A DNA stretch of 64,000 bases, taken from positions 2,003,501-2,067,500 of the forward strand of contig NZ_CP152049.1 in assembly GCF_038630985.1 (NCBI RefSeq). Reading direction: 5' to 3'. Below are positions 35,352-44,330 of the stretch, piece after piece (position 1 is the first letter of the stretch; every line of letters begins with the position of its first letter). Below the pieces are notes generated by a model that made no database searches, had not been told where the DNA came from, and saw nothing but the letters and a program-made list of their open reading frames with translations. Both the position numbers and the translations under genes were made by a program. The stretch is from Paenibacillus sp. FSL H8-0548. Lineage in GTDB: Bacteria > Bacillota > Bacilli > Paenibacillales > Paenibacillaceae.

Positions 35352-36464
35352 ATGACAGCAACTAAAGGTCTGGAAGGAATTGTTGCCGCGGCTTCGTCCA
35401 TCAGCTCGATTATTGATGGCGTACTGACATACCGTGGTATTGATATTGACGATCTTGCAGCAAACGCTACTTTTGAAGAGGTCGCATATCTGCTGTGGTA
35501 CGGTAAATTACCTAATCGTTCCGAGCTGAGCGGACTGCAGAAGCAATTAGATCAATATGCGGCAGTATCGCAAGGCGTGCTTGATCAAATCAAGCTATAT
35601 CCAAAAGATACAAACTCGATGGCTGCTCTTCGTACAGCGGTTTCAAGTCTTGCTTTGTACGATAGCTCTGCGAACGATATGTCTCCTGAATCGAATCAAT
35701 TGAAAGCAATTAAATTGCAAGCTCAGCTGCCTACGATTATTGCTGCTTTTGCACGGATTCGTCAAGGTCTTGAGCCAATTGCCCCTAAGCAAGGCGTTTC
35801 GATCGCTTATAACTTCCTATACATGCTAACTGGAAACGAGCCTGCTGAGGTCGCTGTTAAAGCACTTGACCAAGCACTCGTTCTTCATGCTGATCACGAG
35901 CTTAATGCTTCGACATTTGCAGCACGCGTTACGGTTGCAACGTTGTCGGACATTTACTCGGGCGTAACTTCTGCGATTGGCGCTTTGAAAGGACCGCTTC
36001 ACGGCGGTGCGAATGAAGCGGTTATGGTTATGCTTGAAGAAATCGGATCTACAGCTAATGTAGAGAGCTATATTAGCAATGCGCTTGCGAACAAGGTCAA
36101 AATTATGGGCTTCGGTCACCGCGTTTACAAAAACGGCGATCCACGCGCGAAGCATTTGCAAAAAATGTCCCGCGAGCTTGGCAAGCTAACAGGCAACTTG
36201 GAGCTTTACGAGATGTCGATCAAGATTGAAGAGCTGGTTACGGGTCAAAAAGGGTTGAAGCCTAACGTTGACTTCTATTCTGCATCCGTATACACGAACC
36301 TTGAAATTCCACGCGACCTGTTTACACCGATTTTTGCGATTAGCCGTTTATCCGGTTGGAGCGCACATATTCTTGAGCAATATGAAAATAACCGTTTGAT
36401 TCGCCCGCGTGCGGATTATGTTGGACCGGTTAATGTGAAGTACATTCCGATCGAGCAGCGCTAA
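35352..36464 (+). CDS. citZ: Citrate synthase
   Basis: 370 residues, the length of the short Gram-positive type. Catalytic positions: His in GPLHGGANEAV (about 220), His in GFGHRVYKNGDPRAK (about 259), and Asp in NVDFYSASVY (about 310). It condenses acetyl-CoA with oxaloacetate. AAGGAGAG lies seven to eight bases before the ATG. Codons are strongly biased. It heads citZ-icd-mdh, the B. subtilis order. Confidence 0.97.
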   Translation: MTATKGLEGIVAAASSISSIIDGVLTYRGIDIDDLAANATFEEVAYLLWYGKLPNRSELSGLQKQLDQYAAVSQGVLDQIKLYPKDTNSMAALRTAVSSLALYDSSANDMSPESNQLKAIKLQAQLPTIIAAFARIRQGLEPIAPKQGVSIAYNFLYMLTGNEPAEVAVKALDQALVLHADHELNASTFAARVTVATLSDIYSGVTSAIGALKGPLHGGANEAVMVMLEEIGSTANVESYISNALANKVKIMGFGHRVYKNGDPRAKHLQKMSRELGKLTGNLELYEMSIKIEELVTGQKGLKPNVDFYSASVYTNLEIPRDLFTPIFAISRLSGWSAHILEQYENNRLIRPRADYVGPVNVKYIPIEQR

Positions 36465-36544
36465 TCGCTAAAATAAGTTACAATGGTAAGGGAGTGAACA
36501 AGCAGTTCGTTCTCGTATACCAACACTACATCATACTAACTCAT

Positions 36545-36563
36545 ATCTGCCTACACGGCAGAT
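36545..36563 (+). other. Hairpin before the icd ribosome site
   Basis: ATCTGCC (36545-36551), loop TACAC, GGCAGAT (36557-36563), eight bases before AAGGAGG (36572-36578). There is no T run. It may stabilise or process the citZ-icd transcript. Confidence 0.5.
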
Positions 36564-36587
36564 ACAATTCTAAGGAGGATTTCATTC

Positions 36588-37883
36588 ATGGCTCAGTTCG
36601 AAAAATTCGCGCTTCCAACAGAAGGCGACAAAATCACAATTGATAACGGCGTACTTTCGGTGCCTAACAACCCAATTATCCCTTTCATCGAAGGTGACGG
36701 TACAGGCCGCGATATCTGGAAGGCTTCGAAACGCGCACTAGATGCAGCGGTAGAAAAAGCTTATAACGGCGAGAAAAAAATCGCTTGGTACGAAGTATTT
36801 GCTGGCGAAAAAGCATTCAACGAGTACGGCGAGTGGTTGCCTGCTGATACTTTGACAGCAATTCGTGAGTACATTGTAGCTATTAAAGGACCTTTGACTA
36901 CGCCAATCGGCGGCGGTATCCGTTCTTTGAACGTTGCTCTTCGTCAAGAGCTTGATCTGTACACTTGCTTGCGTCCAGTTCGTTATTTCACTGGCGTACC
37001 TTCTCCTGTAAAACGCCCTGAGCTTGTTGACATGGTCATTTTCCGTGAAAACACTGAGGATATCTATGCAGGAATTGAGTACCAAGAAGGTACTCCAGAA
37101 GTGAAAAAAGTAATTGAGTTCTTGCAAAACGAAATGGGTGCCAACAAAATCCGTTTCCCTGAAACTTCCGGTATCGGCATCAAGCCAGTATCCAAAGAAG
37201 GTTCACAGCGTCTTGTTCGCGCAGCGATTGAATATGCAATCAAGCACAGCAAAAAATCAGTTACCCTTGTACACAAAGGCAATATCATGAAATACACAGA
37301 AGGCGCGTTCAAAAACTGGGGCTACGAAGTGGCTGAGCAAGAATTCGCTAACGAAACCTTTACATGGGGTGAATACGATCGCATTAAGGAAGCAGAAGGC
37401 GCTGACGCTGCAAACCAAGCACAAAAAGATGCAGAAGCAGCTGGCAAGCTAATCGTTAAAGACGCTATTGCAGATATCGCATTGCAACAAGTACTTACTC
37501 GCCCTACTGATTTCGATGTTATCGCAACATTGAACCTTAACGGCGACTACCTGTCTGATGCTCTTGCTGCTCAAGTTGGCGGTATCGGTATCGCTCCAGG
37601 AGCGAACATCAACTACTTAACTGGCCATGCAATCTTCGAAGCAACTCACGGCACAGCACCAAAATATGCTGACCTTGACGTAGTAAACCCAGGTTCCGTA
37701 ATCCTTTCCGGCGTAATGCTTCTTGAGCACCTAGGCTGGCAGGAAGCGGCTGACCTTATCTATAAAGGTATGGAAGCAGCGATCCACAACAAAACCGTTA
37801 CTTATGACTTCGCTCGTCTAATGGACGGCGCAACAGAAGTTAAATGTTCTGCATTTGCAGACGAAATCATCAAAAACATGTAG
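36588..37883 (+). CDS. icd: NADP-dependent isocitrate dehydrogenase
   Basis: 431 residues, similar to B. subtilis Icd (423). Substrate-binding motif [20 protein letters not shown] (about 107-126) holds the serine that is phosphorylated in E. coli, followed by [12 protein letters not shown]. Catalytic Lys and Tyr lie in [15 protein letters not shown]. The cofactor region is [16 protein letters not shown]. It makes 2-oxoglutarate and NADPH from isocitrate. Strong codon bias; AAGGAGG nine bases before the ATG. Confidence 0.97.
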   Translation: MAQFEKFALPTEGDKITIDNGVLSVPNNPIIPFIEGDGTGRDIWKASKRALDAAVEKAYNGEKKIAWYEVFAGEKAFNEYGEWLPADTLTAIREYIVAIKGPLTTPIGGGIRSLNVALRQELDLYTCLRPVRYFTGVPSPVKRPELVDMVIFRENTEDIYAGIEYQEGTPEVKKVIEFLQNEMGANKIRFPETSGIGIKPVSKEGSQRLVRAAIEYAIKHSKKSVTLVHKGNIMKYTEGAFKNWGYEVAEQEFANETFTWGEYDRIKEAEGADAANQAQKDAEAAGKLIVKDAIADIALQQVLTRPTDFDVIATLNLNGDYLSDALAAQVGGIGIAPGANINYLTGHAIFEATHGTAPKYADLDVVNPGSVILSGVMLLEHLGWQEAADLIYKGMEAAIHNKTVTYDFARLMDGATEVKCSAFADEIIKNM

Positions 37884-37942
37884 TCCAATAATCCAATCAT
37901 TATTTATTTTAAAGTAGGGGGGCAAACTAACCCCCATCCAAG

Positions 37943-38276
37943 GAAGGAATCAAGTCCCGCAGGGACTTGGTTCCTTCTCTTAAGGGGAATAGCGTCCCGC
38001 AGGGACAAATTCCTGCTCTTGAAAGGGAATGGGGTCCCGCCCCGGGACAATTCCTGCATAAGCAAGCGTAAAGCGTGTCCCGCAGGGACGAAAAGCGATC
38101 CAAGCTCAGTAGTCGCACAGGCACGTCGATTTATCTCCTACGTTAGTCCAATTCGCAGGTGTCCAGAGGGCGCAGCGCCTTGGGGTCCTCCCTTGGAAGG
38201 GAGGATTTAGGAGGGTTCGAAAACGCACTTAGGAGGACTTTGAGCTGAAAACCGGGGGGTCAAGGGGTCTCCCCTT
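37943..38276. repeat. G+C-rich palindrome block between icd and mdh
   Basis: Within the 425-base gap lie a 16-bp stem GAAGGAATCAAGTCCC (37943-37958) with its partner at 37962-37977; GTCCCGCAGGGAC at 37994-38006 and 38077-38089; GTCCCGCCCCGGGAC at 38034-38048; TCCTCCCTT/AAGGGAGGA at 38186-38205; and AAGGGG/CCCCTT at 38262-38276. The stretch is markedly G+C-richer than its neighbours. It resembles a nested palindromic intergenic repeat. Short reading frames inside it lack ribosome sites and are not called. Confidence 0.85.
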
Positions 38277-38308
38277 TAAAATAAGTGTTACGGGAGGATT
38301 TGCACAAG

Positions 38309-39250
38309 ATGGCTATTAAACGCAACAAAATCACAGTAGTAGGAGCAGGCTTCACAGGTGCGACTACTGCACTGATGCTTGCTCAGAAAGAACTAGGCGA
38401 TATTGTTCTTGTTGATATTGCGCCGCTTGAAAACCCAACTAAAGGTAAAGCGCTTGATATGCTTGAAGCAACACCAGTGCTTGGCGTTGATGCGAAAATT
38501 ATCGGTACGGCAAACTATGACGATACGAGAGATTCCGATGTTGTGATCATTACAGCTGGTATCGCCCGTAAACCAGGCATGAGCCGTGATGACCTTGTCA
38601 GCACTAACGCTGGCATCGTTAAATCCGTTTGTGAAAACATCAAAGCTACAAGCCCTAACGCTTATGTCATTATCCTGAGCAATCCAGTGGATGCGATGAC
38701 TTATGCCGCATTCCAAACGCTTGGTTTCCCTAAAAACCGTGTGATCGGTCAATCCGGTGTTCTTGATACGGCTCGCTACTGCACATTTATTGCGCAAGAG
38801 CTTAATGTATCTGTTGAAGACGTTCGCGGCTTTGTGCTTGGCGGACATGGCGATGACATGGTTCCACTCGTTCGTTACTCGAACGTTGGCGGTATCCCAA
38901 TCGAGAAGCTTATTTCTGCAGAGCGTATTGATGCCATCGTTCAACGCGCTCGCGTTGGCGGCGGCGAAATCGTTAATCTGCTTGGCAACGGCAGCGCGTA
39001 TTATGCGCCAGCAGCTTCCCTTGTGCAAATGACTGAAGCTATCCTTAAAGATAAAAAACGTATTTTGCCGGTTATCGCTTTGCTTGAAGGGGAATACGGC
39101 TATGACAATCTGTTCATGGGCGTTCCAACAATCATTGGCGGCGACGGTATCGAGAAAGTGCTTGAGCTTGATTTGACTGCTGAAGAAAAAGCTGCTCTTG
39201 ATAAATCTGCGGTGTCCGTTCGCAATGTTATACAAATTGTAACAGGTTAA
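38309..39250 (+). CDS. mdh: Malate dehydrogenase
   Basis: 313 residues from the ATG at 38309, with GGGAGG about ten bases upstream; a start at 38285 precedes that site. The Rossmann motif [12 protein letters not shown] (about 10-21) carries the NAD-binding glycines, LDTARYC and the catalytic His in [11 protein letters not shown] (about 180) are present, and an active-site Arg is seen in [11 protein letters not shown]. It oxidises malate to oxaloacetate. Third gene of the citZ-icd-mdh group, but separated from icd by the palindrome block, which may alter its dose relative to icd. Confidence 0.97.
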   Translation: MAIKRNKITVVGAGFTGATTALMLAQKELGDIVLVDIAPLENPTKGKALDMLEATPVLGVDAKIIGTANYDDTRDSDVVIITAGIARKPGMSRDDLVSTNAGIVKSVCENIKATSPNAYVIILSNPVDAMTYAAFQTLGFPKNRVIGQSGVLDTARYCTFIAQELNVSVEDVRGFVLGGHGDDMVPLVRYSNVGGIPIEKLISAERIDAIVQRARVGGGEIVNLLGNGSAYYAPAASLVQMTEAILKDKKRILPVIALLEGEYGYDNLFMGVPTIIGGDGIEKVLELDLTAEEKAALDKSAVSVRNVIQIVTG

Positions 39251-39285
39251 TAAGCGAGCTGCTTGCAGCTCAAATAAATGCGTTT

Positions 39286-39333
39286 GGGAGGACCCTGACA
39301 GTATGCTGCCAGGGTCCTCCCTGTTTAATTTTA
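39286..39333 (+). terminator. Terminator after mdh
   Basis: GGGAGGACCCTG (39286-39297) pairs with CAGGGTCCTCCC (39310-39321), with an inner CA/TG after one mismatch, then a T-rich tail TGTTTAATTTT. Confidence 0.82.
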
Positions 39334-39368
39334 CAGCGTAGAAGCCTTGAGAATGGGAGGGGTATCGA

Positions 39369-41528
39369 TTGATCGAACAGGCGAAACAAGCCTTGAAACG
39401 GGTATATGGCTATGACTCTTTCCGGAAGGGACAAGAGGATATTATCTCGGGCATTATGCAAGGACGCGATACGTTGGCTATTTTGCCGACCGGCGGTGGA
39501 AAATCGATTTGCTACCAAATTCCCTCAATGCTGATGCCTGGCACTTCACTAGTTATATCGCCGCTTATATCACTGATGAAGGATCAGGTTGATGCACTGC
39601 GGCGGGTAGGGGTTTCCGCAGCCTTTCTTAACAGCTCGCTCGGAGCTGCAGAATATCGGGAAGTGATGCGAAGCGCGATGCAGGGGGAGTATAAGCTGCT
39701 GTATGTGGCTCCAGAACGTCTGGATGCGCCAATGTTCCAAACGTTATCGGAGCAGCTTACCATCCCGCTCATCGCGATTGATGAGGCCCACTGCGTATCG
39801 CAATGGGGTCATGACTTTCGTCCAAGCTATAGACAGCTGGCAGGGTGGATCGCACGGATGAGGGATCGGCCGCTTGTAGCTGCATTTACAGCTACGGCAA
39901 CAACAGAGGTAGCCGCGGATATTGCAGAAATGCTGAAGCTCCGTGACCCGAGTGTTTTTGTAACCGGATTTGCGAGGCCCAATCTATCGCTGTCTGTCGT
40001 AACAGGTGTGGATAAAAAGAAGTTTTTAGAGAACTTTATCTCATCACGCAAGGAGCAATCTGGCATCATTTACGCCGCAACGCGAAAAGAAGTCGAGAAT
40101 GTATATGAACAATTGACACGCAGAGGCATTCAAGCGGGTAAATATCACGGCGGACTCTCAGATGTAGAGCGTGCGGAAACGCAGGAGAGATTTCGGTTTG
40201 ATGAAATTCGCGTGATGATTGCAACAAATGCTTTTGGCATGGGTATTGATAAACCTAACGTTCGTTACGTGCTGCACTGGCAAATGACAAGCGACATTGA
40301 ATCGTATTATCAAGAGGCGGGCCGTGCTGGCCGTGATGGCGAGGAAAGCGAATGTATCCTATTATTCGAGCCAGCCGACATGCAGGTTCAACGTTTTCTG
40401 ATTGAGCAAGGGACAGGAGATAGTGATCGCAAGTCCATTCAGCTATCGAAGCTTCATACGATGATGAATTATAGTCGGACGCAGCGCTGCTTGCAGCAAT
40501 TTATTGTCGATTATTTCGGAGAAACCGGCGTAGAGGCATGCGGGAAATGCAGCAGCTGCTTGGATAAGAGCGAGCCTGTTAATCGGACCGAAGAAGCGAA
40601 AATGGCGCTGTCGTGTGTAGGTCGAATGAAAGGTCGATTTGGCGTTATGATGGCAGCCAAAGTACTTAAGGGCTCGCGTGACAAACGACTTCTTGAATTT
40701 GGGCTGGATCGTTTATCCACGTATGGCTTGATGCGGCATTTGCCGGAGAAGGAAATCGGGGATTGGCTGTATTGGCTCGTTGCAGAGGGCTATTTAAAGC
40801 TCAGTGAAGGGCAGTACCCTGTCGTTTCTTTGACAGCGAGTGCATTGCCGGTGCTGGAAGGCCGCGAGTCGATCATTCAAAGAGTAAGAGTAACCGTAAG
40901 ACAAGCTGCTTCCGCGGATAGTGCGAATGCTTCGCCGTTATTTGAAGCACTTAAGCAGTGGCGCAAAGAAAAAGCAGCCTTGGAAGGCGTACCGCCATTC
41001 ATGCTGTTCTTTGACGCGACACTTAGGGAAATTGCGAATGCACAGCCCAAATCGATCGACCAGCTGTTAGGTGTGAAAGGGATCGGTTCGGCGAAGGCAG
41101 ATAAATATGGTGAGGACTTGCTCTCTATTATCCATGCTAATGCAGGTGAAGGACAGGCATTGGGAGAAGAAACTTTATCGCATGCGCCTAGGAAGGCAGC
41201 AGCGTCTACTACGAGATCACAGAGCGATGAGCAGCCTAGTCACTTAACGACACTTGAGCTGTTTCAAGCGGGACAAGAGCCGGATGAAATCGCTAAGGAT
41301 CGCGGGCTAAGCAGAGTGACGGTAGAAGGACATATCATTCGCTGCGCCGACGAAGGAGAAGAAGTGGATTTTAGCCGGATCATACCTGAGCAGTTCGAGC
41401 AATTGATTGTACAGGCCATCGGTGAGCATGGAACTGAAAAGCTGCGGCCGATTAAAGATGCTCTGCCCGAGGAAGTTACCTATTTTTCAATACATGGTGT
41501 AATGAGTAAATACGGCTTTAAAGTCTAA
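39369..41528 (+). CDS. recQ: ATP-dependent DNA helicase RecQ
   Basis: 719 residues from a TTG start; GGGAGGGG lies about seven bases upstream and no ATG suits. Helicase motifs: TGGGKS (41-46), DEAH (138-141), aromatic-rich loop WGHDFRPSY, motif VI QEAGRAGRDG. The RQC zinc site includes RCLQQFIVDYFGE...CGKCSSC (about 376-400). An HRDC domain (about 525-595, LFFDATLREIANAQPKSID) and a C-terminal helix-turn-helix (about 630-675, LELFQAGQEPDEIAKDRGLSRVTVEGHI) follow. It unwinds 3'-5' in recombination repair. It is longer than B. subtilis RecQ (591). Confidence 0.95.
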   Translation: MIEQAKQALKRVYGYDSFRKGQEDIISGIMQGRDTLAILPTGGGKSICYQIPSMLMPGTSLVISPLISLMKDQVDALRRVGVSAAFLNSSLGAAEYREVMRSAMQGEYKLLYVAPERLDAPMFQTLSEQLTIPLIAIDEAHCVSQWGHDFRPSYRQLAGWIARMRDRPLVAAFTATATTEVAADIAEMLKLRDPSVFVTGFARPNLSLSVVTGVDKKKFLENFISSRKEQSGIIYAATRKEVENVYEQLTRRGIQAGKYHGGLSDVERAETQERFRFDEIRVMIATNAFGMGIDKPNVRYVLHWQMTSDIESYYQEAGRAGRDGEESECILLFEPADMQVQRFLIEQGTGDSDRKSIQLSKLHTMMNYSRTQRCLQQFIVDYFGETGVEACGKCSSCLDKSEPVNRTEEAKMALSCVGRMKGRFGVMMAAKVLKGSRDKRLLEFGLDRLSTYGLMRHLPEKEIGDWLYWLVAEGYLKLSEGQYPVVSLTASALPVLEGRESIIQRVRVTVRQAASADSANASPLFEALKQWRKEKAALEGVPPFMLFFDATLREIANAQPKSIDQLLGVKGIGSAKADKYGEDLLSIIHANAGEGQALGEETLSHAPRKAAASTTRSQSDEQPSHLTTLELFQAGQEPDEIAKDRGLSRVTVEGHIIRCADEGEEVDFSRIIPEQFEQLIVQAIGEHGTEKLRPIKDALPEEVTYFSIHGVMSKYGFKV

Positions 41529-41740
41529 AGCAGCGTAATAGTTGATATTATGCTTTTTACAGAGCCAACTGTGAAAATTTCGGGAACGATTGGGGAAAAA
41601 AGTTTCGAAAAGAATAATATACATCGTATTGGGAGAGGAATTATTTGAAAAAAGCCTCGTTTCTGATAAACTATTTATAGTATGCGATTGTGGCAATGAC
41701 GAATCATGATCTGTGGAATACCAAAACAGGAGGAATACAA

Positions 41741-42169
41741 ATGTTTAATGTCATGTTATTTTTACACGTGATCGGAGCAGTTGGTATGGGATTCTATATC
41801 GTGCTTCCGATGATGGTAGGCAGAGCTTCGAGGCTCGCTGGAGTTGGACAAGGCGGTTTGGCTGATGGTTTGCTGTCAGCTAATCGGCTAGCACAGTATT
41901 TTCTAGTGGTGCAGCTGTTAACGGGCGGTTATTTGATGTCGCAGGGTGAATACAGCGTTGCATGGATGATTATTATTGTACTGCTTTTCCTAGCTATTGC
42001 TGCACTCGGCGGAATTATTTCCAAGCCCCTTAAGCTTGTAGTTGCTTCTATTCAAGATGGCAAGAGTGCAACCGCACATATCAATAAAGCGCGCGTGATG
42101 AGCATCATTGTGTTGGTGTTGTATATTGCGATTATTTATTTCATGAAGTTCCCGATGTTTAAAGTCTAA
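41741..42169 (+). CDS. DUF2269-like integral membrane protein
   Basis: 142 residues from the ATG at 41741 (AGGAGG ten bases upstream); an ATG at 41690 lacks a ribosome site. Four hydrophobic segments (about 4-25, 47-65, 72-92, 118-137). The first helix (FLHVIGAVGMGFYIVLPMMVGRA) matches the predicted integral membrane group. Function unknown. It ends 11 bases before a full copy of the dispersed repeat. Confidence 0.65.
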   Translation: MFNVMLFLHVIGAVGMGFYIVLPMMVGRASRLAGVGQGGLADGLLSANRLAQYFLVVQLLTGGYLMSQGEYSVAWMIIIVLLFLAIAALGGIISKPLKLVVASIQDGKSATAHINKARVMSIIVLVLYIAIIYFMKFPMFKV

Positions 42170-42180
42170 GCGTTAATTTG

Positions 42181-42376
42181 TATAACTTGAACTGAGTAAA
42201 ATGAAGATTTAGCGAAGCGAGAAGATCGTTTTGGAGAAACGAAGTGTTCGCCTTTGCAGCCTTATTCTTACCTTTAAAAGTCTTAGAAAATCAAAGAATC
42301 TGGCTGCAACCGCGATCCTTCAGAACGATCTACTCGCGCAGCGCCCAAAACGTAAATGTTTAGTTCAACTTATATA
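42181..42376. repeat. Full copy of the dispersed TATATAAGTTGAAC element
   Basis: 196 bases with ends TATAACTTGAAC (42181-42192) and GTTCAACTTATATA (42363-42376). The interior closely matches the copy at 30049-30245: GCGAAGCGAGAAGATCGTT, GAGAAACGAAGTGTTCGCC, AATCTGGCTGCAACCGCGAT and CTCGCGCAGCGCCCAAAACG appear in the same order. Differences cluster in the loop. It lies 32 bases before the kdgK start codon. Confidence 0.92.
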
Positions 42377-42408
42377 TTAATAAAATAACACTGTAGGGGG
42401 AGTTTAAC

Positions 42409-43365
42409 GTGCATGAATCATCGCCGCAAATTGTAACATTTGGTGAATCCATGGCTCTATTTATGCCTCAGGAGCATAAGTCGATCGAACGTGCTGCAAC
42501 GCTTGAAAAAACCTTCGGCGGAGCGGAAAGCAATGTCGCAATTGGACTTGCACGTCTAGGTTCCTCTGTAGGCTGGTTTGGTGCGCTTGGCAATGATCCG
42601 TTTGGTCAAAATATTTTGAAAACGCTGCGCGGCGAAGGCGTTGACGTATCACGCGCTCAGCTTAGCACGGATGCGCCAACCGGTATGATGTTCCGTGAGC
42701 ATGTGGCGGGCAAAATGGCAGTGCATTATTTCAGAAAGCATTCGGCTGCTAGTCGAATGCTGCCTGAGCAGCTTGATGAGAATTATATTCGTGGAGCTAA
42801 GCTGCTTCATGTAACCGGTATCACGGCAGCGCTTAGCGAGGATTGCCGCAGAACGCTTCGCCGTGCTGTCGATATTGCGAAGGAGGCAGGCGTACTTGTG
42901 AGCTTCGACCCCAATCTCCGCCTTAAGCTCTGGTCAATCGAGGAAGCTCGTGAAACGCTGCTGCCGCTTGCTGCGGATGCCGATTATTTCTTGCCGGGCT
43001 GGGACGAGCTTAAGCTATTGTATGATACGGATGACTATGAACTGGTCAAGAGCAAGCTCTCTGAGCTAAAAGCAATATCTATTATTAAAGGCGTAGGCGA
43101 TACAACTGTCGTATGGAAGGATGGACAGGAAGACAGCGTACCATTCTACCCAGCTGAGCAGGTTGTAGATACGGTAGGGGCTGGGGACGGCTTCTGTGCT
43201 GGATTCTTGGCAGGAATTATGAAGGGGTTAACCCCGGTGGAAGCTGTACGTCTAGCAAGCATTAACGGATCTCTTGTTGTACAGATGCGCGGAGACTGGG
43301 AAGCATTGCCTGAGTGGAGCGTTGTTGAGCATCGCTTGTCTGCCAAAGCGTGGGTGGAGCGCTGA
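42409..43365 (+). CDS. kdgK: 2-dehydro-3-deoxygluconokinase (PfkB family)
   Basis: 318 residues from a GTG start with GGGGGAG nine bases upstream. PfkB signatures: FGGAESNVAIGLARLG (about 36-51) and the catalytic DTVGAGDGFCAGFLAG (about 248-263) with the base Asp in GAGD. FDPNLRLKLW is typical of KDG kinases rather than fructokinases. It phosphorylates 2-keto-3-deoxygluconate, from uronic-acid breakdown. No kdgA aldolase is adjacent. It is followed after two bases by a DeoR-type gene, so the two are one unit. Confidence 0.85.
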   Translation: MHESSPQIVTFGESMALFMPQEHKSIERAATLEKTFGGAESNVAIGLARLGSSVGWFGALGNDPFGQNILKTLRGEGVDVSRAQLSTDAPTGMMFREHVAGKMAVHYFRKHSAASRMLPEQLDENYIRGAKLLHVTGITAALSEDCRRTLRRAVDIAKEAGVLVSFDPNLRLKLWSIEEARETLLPLAADADYFLPGWDELKLLYDTDDYELVKSKLSELKAISIIKGVGDTTVVWKDGQEDSVPFYPAEQVVDTVGAGDGFCAGFLAGIMKGLTPVEAVRLASINGSLVVQMRGDWEALPEWSVVEHRLSAKAWVER

Positions 43366-43367
43366 TA

Positions 43368-44150
43368 ATGACTGATGTAGTCGGTTCCAAGGGCCAGCGT
43401 CGCCGTGAGGCTGTTCTTCAACTGCTAAAGCAGCAGGGACGGGTGACGATTCCGGAAATGGTCGAGCGCTTCGGCTGTTCAGAAGCGACAGCGCGTCGTG
43501 ATTTAGAGCAGATGGAGTCCGACTATCCGGTTATACGTACAATTGGCGGTGCGCTGTATGATGGCATGAACTCTGCTCGGGAATTGCCATTTGCGGAGAA
43601 GGAAGGTTTGTCGATCTTGGAGAAGGAACGAATTGCCGAGCTGGCTGCGTCGTTAATTATTGAAGGCGACGTGATTGGGCTCTCGGGCGGTACGACCAAC
43701 TTCTTAATCGCAAAACTATTAAAAACCCGTAAAGGGATTACCGTTGTAACCAATGCGGTGAATATTGCAATGGAGCTTGGAGGCAGCGAGATTCAAGTTG
43801 TTGTTACCGGCGGTATCATGCGGCATAATAGCTTCGAGCTGTGCGGGCCTTTAAGTGAAGGTACGGTTGCCCATCTTCATATTGGGAAAATGTTTATCGG
43901 AGTCGACGGTATTTCTGCGACAGGCGGCATTACGACCTATTCGGAGCAAGAAGCACAAATCGCCAAAGCACTCATTAAAAGTTCGCAAGCGGCATATGCC
44001 GTATTCGATCATACCAAAACAGGAAAAACCTCACTCTTCTCCATTGCTGCTTTAACGGAGCTGAGCGGCGTTATTACAGACGTTCCGCTCACCGAGGAGC
44101 TTTCTTATGAAATGAAGCAGCATGGTATTTCTGTGCATGTGACGGGCTAG
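43368..44150 (+). CDS. DeoR/GlpR-family transcriptional regulator
   Basis: 260 residues from the ATG at 43368; a start at 43350 would overlap kdgK. N-terminal winged helix (about 5-60, RRREAVLQLLKQQGRVTIPEMVERFGCSEATARRDL) and a DeoRC sugar-phosphate-sensor domain (about 75-240, IGLSGGTTNFLIAKLL and FIGVDGISATGGITTY). It probably senses a sugar phosphate and represses kdgK or related genes. A terminator follows at 44223. Confidence 0.88.
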   Translation: MTDVVGSKGQRRREAVLQLLKQQGRVTIPEMVERFGCSEATARRDLEQMESDYPVIRTIGGALYDGMNSARELPFAEKEGLSILEKERIAELAASLIIEGDVIGLSGGTTNFLIAKLLKTRKGITVVTNAVNIAMELGGSEIQVVVTGGIMRHNSFELCGPLSEGTVAHLHIGKMFIGVDGISATGGITTYSEQEAQIAKALIKSSQAAYAVFDHTKTGKTSLFSIAALTELSGVITDVPLTEELSYEMKQHGISVHVTG

Positions 44151-44222
44151 CTATATCCAAAAGATGAGGCTATCCCAAAAGTGGTATGTTCGCTATTAGT
44201 GGAGAAAAGTAGAGTTTTAATC

Positions 44223-44268
44223 AAATGGCGGTGCAGGAATCTATTTCTGTACCGCCATTTTCCTTTGT
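44223..44268 (+). terminator. Terminator after the DeoR gene
   Basis: AAATGGCGGT (44223-44232) pairs with ACCGCCATTT (44251-44260), then TCCTTTGTTT. The inner GCAGGAA/TTCTGT extends the stem. Confidence 0.75.
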
Positions 44269-44330
44269 TTATCGATGGCTGCTTGCTTAAGCAAATTATA
44301 GGTAAGCGAAAGCCACCCGACCTCTAGACT

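Noticed and set aside
37927..38210. Short reading frames on both strands between icd and mdh
   Set aside because: They arise from the G+C-rich palindromes, lack ribosome sites and have no recognisable product.
38205..38245. tRNA gene suggested by GGTTCGAA
   Set aside because: No acceptor, D or anticodon arm can be folded around it; it lies in a palindrome-rich repeat block.
38393..39235. 280-codon minus-strand frame opposite mdh
   Set aside because: Its composition (many His, Asn and Cys) is that of an antisense shadow of a codon-biased gene.
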